A stretch of DNA of 27,543 nucleotides. Source: Methylophilaceae bacterium UBA7525 (GTDB lineage Bacteria; Pseudomonadota; Gammaproteobacteria; Burkholderiales; Methylophilaceae). Both the position numbers and the translations under genes were made by a program. Where the stretch lies: positions 68,931-96,473 of the forward strand of contig DLMX01000065.1 in the NCBI GenBank assembly GCA_002479405.1, read 5' to 3'. The notes under the pieces are model-generated. The model searched no databases. It saw only the letters and a list, made by a program, of their open reading frames with translations, and had not been told where the DNA came from. This document shows, in pieces, positions 7,919-15,536 of the stretch. Positions within the stretch are counted from its first letter, which is position 1. Each line of letters starts with the position of its first letter.

Positions 7919-7990
7919 TTAACGATTGCAAACGTACATCGTTACTTCAAAGCCGAAACGCATTTCGGTAGCAGCTGGTTTTGTCCACAT
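7919..7990 (-). CDS. pqqA: PQQ precursor peptide PqqA (23 residues)
   Basis: A tiny gene encoding MWTKPAATEMRFGFEVTMYVCNR when written in two parts: MWTKPAATEMRF then GFEVTMYVCNR. It is the ribosomally made substrate for PQQ. The conserved FE-V-T-M-Y segment supplies Glu15 and Tyr19, which PqqE crosslinks and which become the PQQ skeleton. The ATG at 7988-7990 is preceded by a strong AAGGAG Shine-Dalgarno (plus-strand 7998-8003) with 7 bases between, the best ribosome site in the cluster. The stop TAA is at 7919-7921. It is the first gene of pqqABCDE and its length is typical of the family (22-30 residues). The C-terminus is short after Tyr19, as in many methylotrophs. Confidence 0.97.
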   Translation of the reverse strand: MWTKPAATEMRFGFEVTMYVCNR

Positions 7991-8015
7991 AATAAATCTC
8001 CTTGATTTGATTAGT

Positions 8016-8072
8016 ATTCACGTTTTGAATCAATCTTTCTAACGTGTGAAGCCATTCTGATGCCTGGGCATC
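8016..8072. promoter_or_regulatory. Inverted repeats upstream of pqqA (candidate operator region)
   Basis: The 228-base gap between the DAHP synthase gene and pqqA must hold the pqq promoter. I could not find a convincing -35/-10 pair. Two inverted repeats stand out: ATTCA-n5-TGAAT at 8016-8030, nested in a wider TTGATT/AATCAA pair (8002-8007 and 8028-8033), and GATGCC-TG-GGCATC at 8059-8072. Either could be a regulator site. This is an inference from symmetry alone. Confidence 0.35.
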
Positions 8073-8166
8073 GGATAAACACAGGGCAAAAACATGGAAT
8101 CGCACCTAAGTATTTTCATGACCAATCGCGGGAGATAACACGCGCACCAGAGCTTGCGCCGGATAC

Positions 8167-8198
8167 AAAAACGCCTGACACATTTCCCATGTCAGGCG
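8167..8198 (-). terminator. Intrinsic terminator of the DAHP synthase gene
   Basis: The minus strand reads CGCCTGACA (8198-8190), a 9-base loop, then TGTCAGGCG (8180-8172) and a run of Ts (plus-strand A-run 8167-8171). It starts 21 bases past the stop codon and ends the gyrA-to-aroG block before the pqq promoter region. Confidence 0.93.
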
Positions 8199-8218
8199 CC
8201 CTGTTAAATACCTACCAA

Positions 8219-9298
8219 TCAATCTGCCTGTATCTTCGCCCTGCGCTTGCGCACGCCGCTTGCCAGTAACTCAAGCAGATCGACCGTATCCTGCCAGCCA
8301 AGGCAAGGGTCGGTAATGGACTTGCCATATTCCAGCGTGCATCCTGGCATGTGGTCCTGACGACCTTCATGCAGGTGAGATTCCACCATCACCCCCATGA
8401 TGCGCTGGTCGCCTGCGGATAACTGCTCGGCGATACTCGCTGCAACCTCTATCTGCTTCTTGAATTGCTTCTGGCTATTGGCATGACTGCAATCAATCAT
8501 CAACTTGGGTTCGATACCGGCTGCCGCAAGTTCTGCGCAGGCAGCATCGACGCTGGCAGCATCGTAGTTCGGAGTTCTGCCGCCGCGCAGGATCAGGTGG
8601 CAGTCCTCATTCCCTGTAGTGGCGATGATCGCGGAACGCCCCTCCTTGGTGACGGAAAGAAAATGATGCGGATTGGATGCCGTTTTGATGGCATCGATCG
8701 CAACCTTTACATTACCGTCCGTACCGTTCTTGAAACCTACCGGGCAGGAAAGTCCGGACGACAACTCACGGTGCACCTGCGATTCCGTCGTACGCGCACC
8801 GATTGCGCCCCAGCTCACCAGGTCGGCGGTGTATTGCGGCGTAATCGTGTCGAGGAATTCCATGGCTGCCGGCATGCCCAGCTCATTTACATCCAGCAGA
8901 AACTTGCGGGCCTTTTCCAGACCTTCGTTGATGCGGTAACTGCCATCAAGGAAAGGGTCGTTTATCAGGCCTTTCCAGCCCATGGTCGTGCGTGGCTTCT
9001 CAAAATAGACCCGCATGACGATCATCAAATCCGCGGCCAGACGCTTACGCACTTCCTTCAACCGGCGTGCATATTCCAAGCCGGCCTCGGTGTCGTGGAT
9101 GGAGCACGGTCCGACCACTACCAGCATCCTGTCATCCGTGCCGTGCAGGATGCGGTGGATGGCTGCACGCGCAGACAGGATGTTATGCGTGGATTCCGTG
9201 CTCTCCTTGAGCTTGTCCAGCAGTTCCAACGGCGTAATCAGATCCTTGATTTCGCGGATGCGAACATCGTCTGTCGCCAGTTTTTCGTATTCAGTCAT
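8219..9298 (-). CDS. aroG: 3-deoxy-7-phosphoheptulonate synthase (DAHP synthase), class I alpha
   Basis: A 359-residue TIM-barrel enzyme that condenses phosphoenolpyruvate and erythrose 4-phosphate, the entry step of the shikimate pathway. Conserved blocks are VVGPCSIHD, MRVYFEKPRTTMGWKGLINDP, the SWGAIGARTTESQVHRELSSGLSCPVGFKNGTDG segment, and MIDCSHANSQK, all class I (AroF/AroG/AroH type). The N-terminal DDVRIREIKDLITPLELLDK matches E. coli AroG (DDLRIKEIKEL), which carries the feedback-regulatory region; which amino acid inhibits this copy cannot be told. The ATG at 9298 has no strong ribosome site. It is the last gene of the block and has its own terminator. The symbol aroG is used by similarity; aroF is equally defensible. 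Confidence 0.95.
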   Translation of the reverse strand: MTEYEKLATDDVRIREIKDLITPLELLDKLKESTESTHNILSARAAIHRILHGTDDRMLVVVGPCSIHDTEAGLEYARRLKEVRKRLAADLMIVMRVYFEKPRTTMGWKGLINDPFLDGSYRINEGLEKARKFLLDVNELGMPAAMEFLDTITPQYTADLVSWGAIGARTTESQVHRELSSGLSCPVGFKNGTDGNVKVAIDAIKTASNPHHFLSVTKEGRSAIIATTGNEDCHLILRGGRTPNYDAASVDAACAELAAAGIEPKLMIDCSHANSQKQFKKQIEVAASIAEQLSAGDQRIMGVMVESHLHEGRQDHMPGCTLEYGKSITDPCLGWQDTVDLLELLASGVRKRRAKIQAD

Positions 9299-9309
9299 GT
9301 AGTTATATT

Positions 9310-9333
9310 TTAGTTACTGTTTTAGTTACTGTT
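9310..9333. repeat. Tandem 12-bp duplication containing the hisC stop codon
   Basis: Plus-strand TTAGTTACTGTT is repeated exactly at 9310-9321 and 9322-9333. On the minus strand this is AACAGTAACTAA twice, so the last codons of hisC (Asn-Ser-Asn-stop) are followed in frame by a second copy of the same four codons. Confidence 0.95.
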
Positions 9334-10431
9334 TTTCAATATGCTTTCGAGCACGTTCAGGAAGCGGGAATTTTCATCAGACAATCCGATGCTGACCCGC
9401 AGATATTCAGGCATGCCGTAATTGGCGACAGGCCGCACAATCACGCCCTGCTCCAGGAGCCTGCGATTAATGTCGACCGCATTGCCGACACGGACACTGA
9501 CAAAATTGCCGAACGAAGGGATGTATTCGAGCCCCAGTGTATCGAAGGCTTGTGTCAATTGAAGCATACCGGCGCGATTGAGGGCATAGCTGCGTTCAAC
9601 AAAATCATCATCGTTCAATGAGGCAACTGCGGCCGCCTGCGCCACACTGTTGACATTGAACGGCTGACGCACGCGATTCATCATGTCCGCTACGCCGGGT
9701 GACGCAACGCCATAACCAATACGCAGACCCGCCAGGCCATAAGCCTTGGAGAATGTGCGGGAAACGATCAGGTTGGGGAACTCCCCCAACCAGCTGAAGC
9801 TTTCCGACTTTGATTCAAGCGGCATGTATTCGTCATAAGCTTCATCCAGCACGACCAGCACCTGCTCCGGCACCTGTCGCAAAAAATCCAGCAGAACCGT
9901 TTTTTGTAGCATGGTACCGGTCGGATTATTCGGATTCGCGATAAAGATCATGCGTGTCTGCGGTGTCACTGCTGCCAGCATGGCTTCCAGATCGTGGCCG
10001 AAATCGCGGGCGGCGACCATCACGCCGTTGGCACCCACGGCCTGGGTCGCCAACGCATAAACGGCAAAAGCATGCTGCGAATAAATGGCCTCGCTGCCGG
10101 GCGTCAGAAAAGCGCGCGCCGCCAATTCCAGAATATCATTGGAGCCGTTACCAAAGATCAGAGCCTCGGGCTTGAGACCGAATTTTGCGCAAACTGCATC
10201 GCGTAGCGCAAAGCCGCTGCCATCCGGATAACGCGCGATATCCTCCAAAGCCTCCTGCATCGCCAGATAAGCCTTGGGACTTGCTCCCAGCGGATTCTCG
10301 TTGGACGCAAGTTTGACGATTTGATGTGGCTCGAGGCCCATCTCGCGCGCAAGGTCGGAGATCGGCTTACCCGGCTGATAGGGGGCAATGGCACGAATGT
10401 AATCAGGCGCAAGGTCGCACAATCCAGTCAC
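9322..10431 (-). CDS. hisC: HisC-type aminotransferase (histidinol-phosphate / aromatic amino acid)
   Basis: A 369-residue PLP-dependent class I/II aminotransferase. It has the HisC opening (APYQPGKPISDLAREMGL, KLASNENPLGASPKA), ANPNNPTGT, DEAYDEY and the PLP-lysine motif SRTFSKAYGLAGLRIGYG, and a C-terminal arginine region (YLRVSIGL). The start is GTG at 10431 with AGGTG five bases upstream. In beta- and gamma-proteobacteria a hisC copy inside a pheA-hisC-tyrA-aroA block is thought to serve phenylalanine and tyrosine synthesis as well as or instead of histidine. Its position between pheA and a DAHP synthase gene supports that. It could be the only HisC of the organism; the window does not show whether a second copy exists in a his operon. 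Confidence 0.93.
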   Translation of the reverse strand: MTGLCDLAPDYIRAIAPYQPGKPISDLAREMGLEPHQIVKLASNENPLGASPKAYLAMQEALEDIARYPDGSGFALRDAVCAKFGLKPEALIFGNGSNDILELAARAFLTPGSEAIYSQHAFAVYALATQAVGANGVMVAARDFGHDLEAMLAAVTPQTRMIFIANPNNPTGTMLQKTVLLDFLRQVPEQVLVVLDEAYDEYMPLESKSESFSWLGEFPNLIVSRTFSKAYGLAGLRIGYGVASPGVADMMNRVRQPFNVNSVAQAAAVASLNDDDFVERSYALNRAGMLQLTQAFDTLGLEYIPSFGNFVSVRVGNAVDINRRLLEQGVIVRPVANYGMPEYLRVSIGLSDENSRFLNVLESILKNSN

Positions 10432-10453
10432 AGAACACCTTTAGGCAGCTTGT

Positions 10454-10481
10454 TAAAAATAAAAATGCGGCATTAAGCCGC
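10454..10481 (-). terminator. Weak intrinsic terminator or attenuator between pheA and hisC
   Basis: On the minus strand GCGGC-TTAAT-GCCGC (10481-10467) is followed by ATTTTTATTTTTAAC. The stem has only 5 GC pairs, so termination may be partial, which would lower hisC and aroG expression relative to pheA. Confidence 0.6.
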
Positions 10482-10550
10482 TACGTTCGGTTAAATTATA
10501 TCACCGTCAGTTGCCGGCCCGGTCCGGCGAGCAATCCGGATCCAGAGCAG

Positions 10551-11627
10551 CTAAACGACAGCAACCGGGTATGAACCCAGCACCTTGAGCAGCGAAGCGC
10601 GCTTTTGCAGTTCCACCATGGCCGCTGCCACATTGGCATCCAGCTGATGCCCCTCGATATCGACAAAGAACACATATTCCCAGACGCCAACCTTGGAAGG
10701 CCGCGATTCCAGTTTGGTCATGCTGACCTGATAGCGCGAAAGCGGTTCCAGCAGGTCGACAATCGCACCGGGCACGTTTCTGGTCGCCATCAGCAGGGAG
10801 GTCTTGTCCTTGCCTGAAGGTGCGACATCGTGACTGGACAGTACCAGAAAACGCGTCGTGTTCTTGGGGTCATCTTCTATATTTTCAGCCAGCAGATTGA
10901 GTCCGAACAGCTCCCCTGCCCGGCGGCTGGCGATTGCTGCCGCATCCGGTTCCGCAGTCGCCAACCTGGCAGCTTCGGCATTGCTGGCCACCGCCTGGCG
11001 TTCAACATCCTGGAGATGTTGATTTAGCCATTCATGGCATTGCGCCAGTGATTGCGCATGCGAATACAGTTTGCGTATCTGCTTCAGGTCCTTCTGCTTG
11101 CTCAGCAGATTGTGATGCACCGGCAAGGTCACTTCACCGCAGATATGTGCATTGGTCATCATCAGCAGATCCAGGGTTCTGCCGATGGCACCTTCGGTCG
11201 AGTTTTCGACCGGAACGACGCCATAATCAACCTTGCCCGCCTCCACCATGCGAAAGACCTCATCTATGGAAGCACATTCCACAGGTGCAGTCAGGCCGCC
11301 GAACTGTTTGTTGGCCGCCTCTTCACTAAAAGTGCCCAAAGGGCCCAGAAAGGCGACACTCAGTTCTTTTTCCAGCGCACGGCAATTGGACATGACGCTG
11401 CGGAAGATTGCGGCAACTGCCTCAGCCGACAACGGACCATGATTGTTATCGAGCAATCTGCGCAGCACTTGTGCCTCTCGCTCGGGACGATAGATCGGAC
11501 CCTCACCCTTGATCGCACCGATCTCGCGAGCATGCTCAGCGCGCTCATTGACCAGCTTTAGCAGCTGGTTGTCAATCGCATCAATACGGTCACGATGATT
11601 TTTTAATTGATCGTCCATAATGCTCAT
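10551..11627 (-). CDS. pheA: Bifunctional chorismate mutase / prephenate dehydratase (P-protein)
   Basis: A 358-residue P-protein with three domains in the usual order. Residues about 1-90 form the AroQ-type chorismate mutase helices (HRDRIDAIDNQLLKLVNERAEHAREIGAIKG, then YRPEREAQVLRRL). Residues about 92-275 form prephenate dehydratase (VAFLGPLGTFSEEAA, VPVENSTEGAIGRTLDLL, NTTRFLVL). The rest is an ACT domain with PGAIVDLLEPLS and the ESRP motif that binds phenylalanine, so feedback inhibition is expected. It converts chorismate to phenylpyruvate in the cytoplasm. The ATG shares one base with the serC stop (TGATG), which indicates translational coupling. A second ATG three codons in is possible. 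Confidence 0.97.
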   Translation of the reverse strand: MSIMDDQLKNHRDRIDAIDNQLLKLVNERAEHAREIGAIKGEGPIYRPEREAQVLRRLLDNNHGPLSAEAVAAIFRSVMSNCRALEKELSVAFLGPLGTFSEEAANKQFGGLTAPVECASIDEVFRMVEAGKVDYGVVPVENSTEGAIGRTLDLLMMTNAHICGEVTLPVHHNLLSKQKDLKQIRKLYSHAQSLAQCHEWLNQHLQDVERQAVASNAEAARLATAEPDAAAIASRRAGELFGLNLLAENIEDDPKNTTRFLVLSSHDVAPSGKDKTSLLMATRNVPGAIVDLLEPLSRYQVSMTKLESRPSKVGVWEYVFFVDIEGHQLDANVAAAMVELQKRASLLKVLGSYPVAVV

Positions 11628-12709
11628 CAGGCATTCGCCCGTTCAAATTCCTGCATAAATTGCAACAAGGCCTGTACACCCTCGACCGGCATTGCATTGT
11701 ATAGCGACGCGCGCATGCCACCCACCAGCTTGTGGCCCTTCAGCTGCAACAGGCCAAGCTGCTCGGCCTGCTGCAGAAAGTCGGCATCCAGTCCGGCCTT
11801 GTTGATGGTAAACGGTATGTTCATGCGCGAACGATTCTCTACCGCGACCGGCGAATGATAGAAATCCGAGGCATCGAGATAATCATAAAGCAATGCAGAC
11901 TTCAATATATTGGTTTTTTCCATGGCAGCAAGACCGCCACGCGCCTTCAGCCACTTGAACACCAGACCTGCAACATAGATGGCAAAGGTCGGCGGCGTGT
12001 TGTACATGGAACCATTATCGGCATGAATCCTGTAATCCAGCATGGTAGGCGTTCCTGCGGCAGCATGTCCGACCAGATCATTACGCACAATGACAATAGT
12101 CAGGCCGGCAGGGCCGATGTTCTTCTGCGCGCCGGCATAGATCAGCCCATAACGGCTGACATCGATCGGGCGTGACAGGATGTGCGAGGACATGTCAGCC
12201 ACCAGTGGCACATCACCGGTATCCGGTGTCCAGAATATCTCGACTCCGCCTATGGTCTCATTCGATGTGTAATGCACATAGGCCGCGTCTGCGCTCAACT
12301 GCCAAGCTTCCTGTGCGGGCGCATAGGAGAAATTCCTGTCGGCCGAGGATGCCGCAACATTGACCTCGCAGAACCTGGCCGCCTCAGCGATCGCCTTTTC
12401 CGACCATATGCCGGTACTGACATAGTCTGCACGCTTCCTGCCGCGCAGGAGATTGAGCGGAATCATGGAAAACTGCAGATGCGCGCCGCCCTGCAGGAAC
12501 AGGACCTTGTAGTTGTCGGGAATCTGCAGCAGTTCGCGCAGATCGGCTTCCGCTTCGCTGGCGATCTGCAGAAACTCCTTTCCACGGTGCGACATCTCCA
12601 TGACCGACATGCCGGAACCATGCCAATCCAGCATTTCCTCACGCGCCAGCGTCAAAACCTCCTTGGGCAGGACAGCAGGGCCAGCAGAAAAATTATAGAC
12701 CGGGCACAT
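11627..12709 (-). CDS. serC: Phosphoserine aminotransferase
   Basis: A class V PLP aminotransferase of 360 residues from the chosen start, making O-phosphoserine (and a vitamin B6 precursor) from 3-phosphohydroxypyruvate. The N-terminus from ATG 12709 is MCPVYNFSAGPAVLPKEVL, in register with E. coli SerC (MAQIFNFSSGPAMLP). The PLP lysine is in YAGAQKNIGPAGLTIVIVR. A longer frame reaches back to 12772 with another ATG at 12733, but those starts lie inside the gyrA coding end and add residues that do not look like SerC. With ATG 12709 the gene begins four bases after the gyrA TGA, with little Shine-Dalgarno, so coupling to gyrA translation is likely. The order gyrA-serC-pheA is widely conserved in betaproteobacteria. 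Confidence 0.95.
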   Translation of the reverse strand: MCPVYNFSAGPAVLPKEVLTLAREEMLDWHGSGMSVMEMSHRGKEFLQIASEAEADLRELLQIPDNYKVLFLQGGAHLQFSMIPLNLLRGRKRADYVSTGIWSEKAIAEAARFCEVNVAASSADRNFSYAPAQEAWQLSADAAYVHYTSNETIGGVEIFWTPDTGDVPLVADMSSHILSRPIDVSRYGLIYAGAQKNIGPAGLTIVIVRNDLVGHAAAGTPTMLDYRIHADNGSMYNTPPTFAIYVAGLVFKWLKARGGLAAMEKTNILKSALLYDYLDASDFYHSPVAVENRSRMNIPFTINKAGLDADFLQQAEQLGLLQLKGHKLVGGMRASLYNAMPVEGVQALLQFMQEFERANA

Positions 12710-12713
12710 GGGA

Positions 12714-15263
12714 TCAGGCTTCGGTCTCGTCATCGGTTTCCACGATCTTTTCCAGACCCGAGAGCTTTTCACCTGCGCCCAGATTGATCAGGGTCACACC
12801 CTGTGTCGCGCGTCCCAGCTCGCGGATCTCCTGGACGCGCGTGCGAATCAGCACGCCACCAGTGGTAATCAGCATGATCTCGTCTTCATCATTGACCAGT
12901 CTTGCTGCCACCACAGTGCCGTTGCGTTCACTGGTTGCAATCGCCTTGACACCCTGGGTACCACGACCCGAGTGGCGGAACTCCTTCAACACGGTGCGTT
13001 TGCCGTAACCGTTCTCGGTCGCTACCAAAAGGGTTTCTTCTTCATTCTGCGCAATCAACAACGAAATCACCTGCTGCTTGGCCGGCAGTTTCATGCCGCG
13101 CACGCCGCGGGTTGCACGACCCATGGGGCGTACATGCTCCTCGTCGAACCAGACAGCCTTGCCGCCATCGGATACCAGCACGATATCATTTTCGCCATGA
13201 GTGATCTCGGCCCCGATGAGGAAGTCGCCTTCATCCAGGTTGATGGCGATGATGCCGGATTTGCGCGGGTTAGAGAATTCGACCAGCGAGGTTTTCTTGA
13301 CTGTGCCTGCCGCAGTTGCCATGAACACGAAACGGTTTTCGTCGAACTCCTTGACCGAGAGAATGGCATTGATCTTCTCGCCCTCTTCCAGCGGGAACAG
13401 GTTGACGATAGGCTTGCCGCGACTGGCGCGACCACCCTGCGGCACCTCGTAGACCTTGAGCCAGTAGACGCGGCCACGGCTGGAGAAACAGAGGATATAG
13501 TCGTGTGTATTGGCGACAAACATCTTGTCAATAAAGTCATCTTCCTTGGTACCTGCAGCCTGCTTGCCACGACCGCCGCGGCGTTGCGCTCGATACTCAT
13601 CCAGCGGCTGGGACTTGACGTAACCGGTATGCGAAAGCGTTACCACCACATCCTGCGGCGTGATCAGGTCTTCCAGTGAAAGATCCTGCGTATTCTGCAC
13701 AATCTCGCTACGGCGCTTGTCACCGAACTGCTGACGGATGGCGGAAAGCTCCTGCACGATGATTTCAGTCACTCTTTCGGATCTGGCCAGGATGTCCAGC
13801 AGATCGGTAATGACGTCCATCACTTCCTTGTATTCATTGACAATCTTGTCCTGTTCGAGTCCGGTCAGGCGTTGCAGTCGCATTTGCAGGATTTCCTGCG
13901 CCTGCACATCGGACAGACGATAGCCCTTGGGGGTCAGGCCGAAATCGACCGACAGGCCTTCGGGACGCGAAGCATCGGAAGCCGCACGTTTCAGCATTTC
14001 TTCCACTACCGGCGAGGTCCAACTGCGCGCCATCAGCTCGCGCTTGGCATCCGGCGGCGTCGGCGCCGCCTTGATGATGGCAATCATCTCGTCGACATTC
14101 GCCAGCGCCACAGCCAAGCCCTCCAGCACATGGCCGCGCTCACGGGCCTTGCGCAATTCGAACACGGTACGGCGCGTAACAACTTCACGACGATGACGCA
14201 GGAAAGCTTCCAGCATCTGTTTCAGGTTCAACAGGCGCGGTTGGCCATCCAGCAACGCCACCATGTTCATGCCGAAGGTGTCCTGCAACTGGGTCTGCTT
14301 GTACAGATTGTTGAGAATGACCTCGGGCACTTCACCGCGCTTCAGCTCGATCACCACACGCATGCCGGACTTGTCCGATTCATCGCGCAGGTCGGAAATA
14401 CCCTCGATCTTCTTCTCGTTAACCAGTTCGGCAATCTTTTCAATCAGGGTCTTCTTGTTGACCTGATACGGCAGCTCATCAATGATGATGGCCTGGCGAT
14501 CACCCTTGCCAATATCCTCGAAATGCGTACGGCCGCGCATGACCACTCGACCGCGACCGGTTCGGTAACCTTCCTTGACACCTACGGTGCCGTAGATGAT
14601 GCCGGCGGTCGGAAAGTCCGGTGCCGGAATGATATCAATCAGCTCGTCAACCGAGGTTTCCGGGTTCTGCAACAGCAGCAGACAAGCATCCAGCACCTCA
14701 TTCAGGTTGTGCGGCGGGATATTGGTTGCCATACCGACCGCAATACCGGAACTGCCGTTGATCAACAGATTGGGAATGCGTGCCGGCATGATGAGCGGCT
14801 CATGTTCAGAGCCGTCATAATTGGGACCGAAATCGACGGTCTCCTTGTCAATATCAGCCAGCAATTCATGCGCGATGCGCGCCATGCGAATTTCGGTATA
14901 ACGCATTGCCGCCGCATTGTCGCCGTCGACCGAACCGAAGTTACCCTGACCGTCTACCAGCATGTAGCGCAATGAGAAGTCCTGCGCCATACGGACAATG
15001 GTGTCATAGACCGCCGTATCACCATGCGGGTGATATTTACCGATGACGTCACCAACAATACGCGCCGACTTCTTGTAGGCACGGTTCCAGTCATTGCTGA
15101 GCTCGTGCATGGCATAGAGAACCCGCCGGTGCACCGGCTTCAGACCGTCACGCACATCAGGCAAAGCGCGACCCACGATCACGCTCATTGCGTAATCGAG
15201 ATACGACCTGCGCATCTCGTCTTCAAGGCTGATAGGAAGGGTTTCTTTTGCGAATTGTTCCAT
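12714..15263 (-). CDS. gyrA: DNA gyrase subunit A
   Basis: An 849-residue type IIA topoisomerase breakage-reunion subunit that acts with GyrB to introduce negative supercoils. The start MEQFAKETLPISLEDEMRRSYLDYAMSVIVGRALPDVRDGLKPVHRR is standard. The catalytic Tyr is Tyr122 in AAMRYTEIRM. The quinolone-resistance region reads GKYHPHGDTAVYD, with Thr83 and Asp87 (E. coli Ser83 and Asp87); Thr at 83 is a common natural residue. The GyrA box QRRGGRGK near residue 560 and the beta-pinwheel repeats mark it as gyrase rather than topoisomerase IV (ParC). The tail is short and acidic (VETDDETEA). An extended -10 promoter lies just upstream. It heads the gyrA-serC-pheA-hisC-aroG block. Confidence 0.98.
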   Translation of the reverse strand: MEQFAKETLPISLEDEMRRSYLDYAMSVIVGRALPDVRDGLKPVHRRVLYAMHELSNDWNRAYKKSARIVGDVIGKYHPHGDTAVYDTIVRMAQDFSLRYMLVDGQGNFGSVDGDNAAAMRYTEIRMARIAHELLADIDKETVDFGPNYDGSEHEPLIMPARIPNLLINGSSGIAVGMATNIPPHNLNEVLDACLLLLQNPETSVDELIDIIPAPDFPTAGIIYGTVGVKEGYRTGRGRVVMRGRTHFEDIGKGDRQAIIIDELPYQVNKKTLIEKIAELVNEKKIEGISDLRDESDKSGMRVVIELKRGEVPEVILNNLYKQTQLQDTFGMNMVALLDGQPRLLNLKQMLEAFLRHRREVVTRRTVFELRKARERGHVLEGLAVALANVDEMIAIIKAAPTPPDAKRELMARSWTSPVVEEMLKRAASDASRPEGLSVDFGLTPKGYRLSDVQAQEILQMRLQRLTGLEQDKIVNEYKEVMDVITDLLDILARSERVTEIIVQELSAIRQQFGDKRRSEIVQNTQDLSLEDLITPQDVVVTLSHTGYVKSQPLDEYRAQRRGGRGKQAAGTKEDDFIDKMFVANTHDYILCFSSRGRVYWLKVYEVPQGGRASRGKPIVNLFPLEEGEKINAILSVKEFDENRFVFMATAAGTVKKTSLVEFSNPRKSGIIAINLDEGDFLIGAEITHGENDIVLVSDGGKAVWFDEEHVRPMGRATRGVRGMKLPAKQQVISLLIAQNEEETLLVATENGYGKRTVLKEFRHSGRGTQGVKAIATSERNGTVVAARLVNDEDEIMLITTGGVLIRTRVQEIRELGRATQGVTLINLGAGEKLSGLEKIVETDDETEA

Positions 15264-15300
15264 ATTGGCTATCGGCTTAATTTGTGACTTAAAGGTAGGG

Positions 15301-15331
15301 ATTCTAGCATGATACGACCGTCAAATCATGC
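15301..15331 (-). promoter_or_regulatory. gyrA: gyrA promoter with overlapping 7-bp inverted repeat
   Basis: The minus strand has an extended -10, TGC-TAGAAT (15309 down to 15301), which would place transcription start near 15294, about 30 bases before the gyrA ATG. No good -35 lies at 17 bases; a TTGACG lies only 12 bases upstream. The inverted repeat GCATGAT-n11-ATCATGC (15307-15313 and 15325-15331) overlaps this promoter and is a candidate operator. Confidence 0.55.
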
Positions 15332-15445
15332 CTGATTACAACTGACTTGACGCCTTTGCCGGCGCGGCTTCCAATGACTTTCAGCCGACTCAGCCGGCAC
15401 AGAAAAGAACAGCGTGTGACTGACTGATAAAAACATGCCCGGATA

Positions 15446-15479
15446 AAACAGAAACGGGGCAACCGCCCCGTTTCTGTTT
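15446..15479 (-). terminator. Strong intrinsic terminator (15-bp perfect stem)
   Basis: AAACAGAAACGGGGC (15446-15460) and its exact reverse complement (15465-15479) flank an AACC loop. GC pairs are near the loop and A/T pairs at the base, so it can yield a U-tract on either strand. It lies 57 bases past the stop of the small membrane protein gene and ends that transcript. The rest of 15332-15536 shows no gene. Confidence 0.92.
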
Positions 15480-15536
15480 ATGCACAAGAAGCCTTGTGCC
15501 AACCGGCATTTTTCAGCGATTACATATGCGCCACAG

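Noticed and set aside
12710..12772. Longer serC N-terminus overlapping the end of gyrA
   Set aside because: The extra residues do not match SerC N-termini; ATG 12709 gives the expected start and sits just after the gyrA stop.
12708..13679. Plus-strand open frame of 323 codons opposite the gyrA 3' end and the serC start
   Set aside because: Antisense shadow of gyrA and serC, with no family resemblance and no ribosome site.
13872..14975. Long plus-strand open frame (367 codons) opposite gyrA
   Set aside because: It lies entirely antisense to the unmistakable gyrA gene, has a His/Gln/Arg-rich composition typical of antisense shadows and no recognisable domain.
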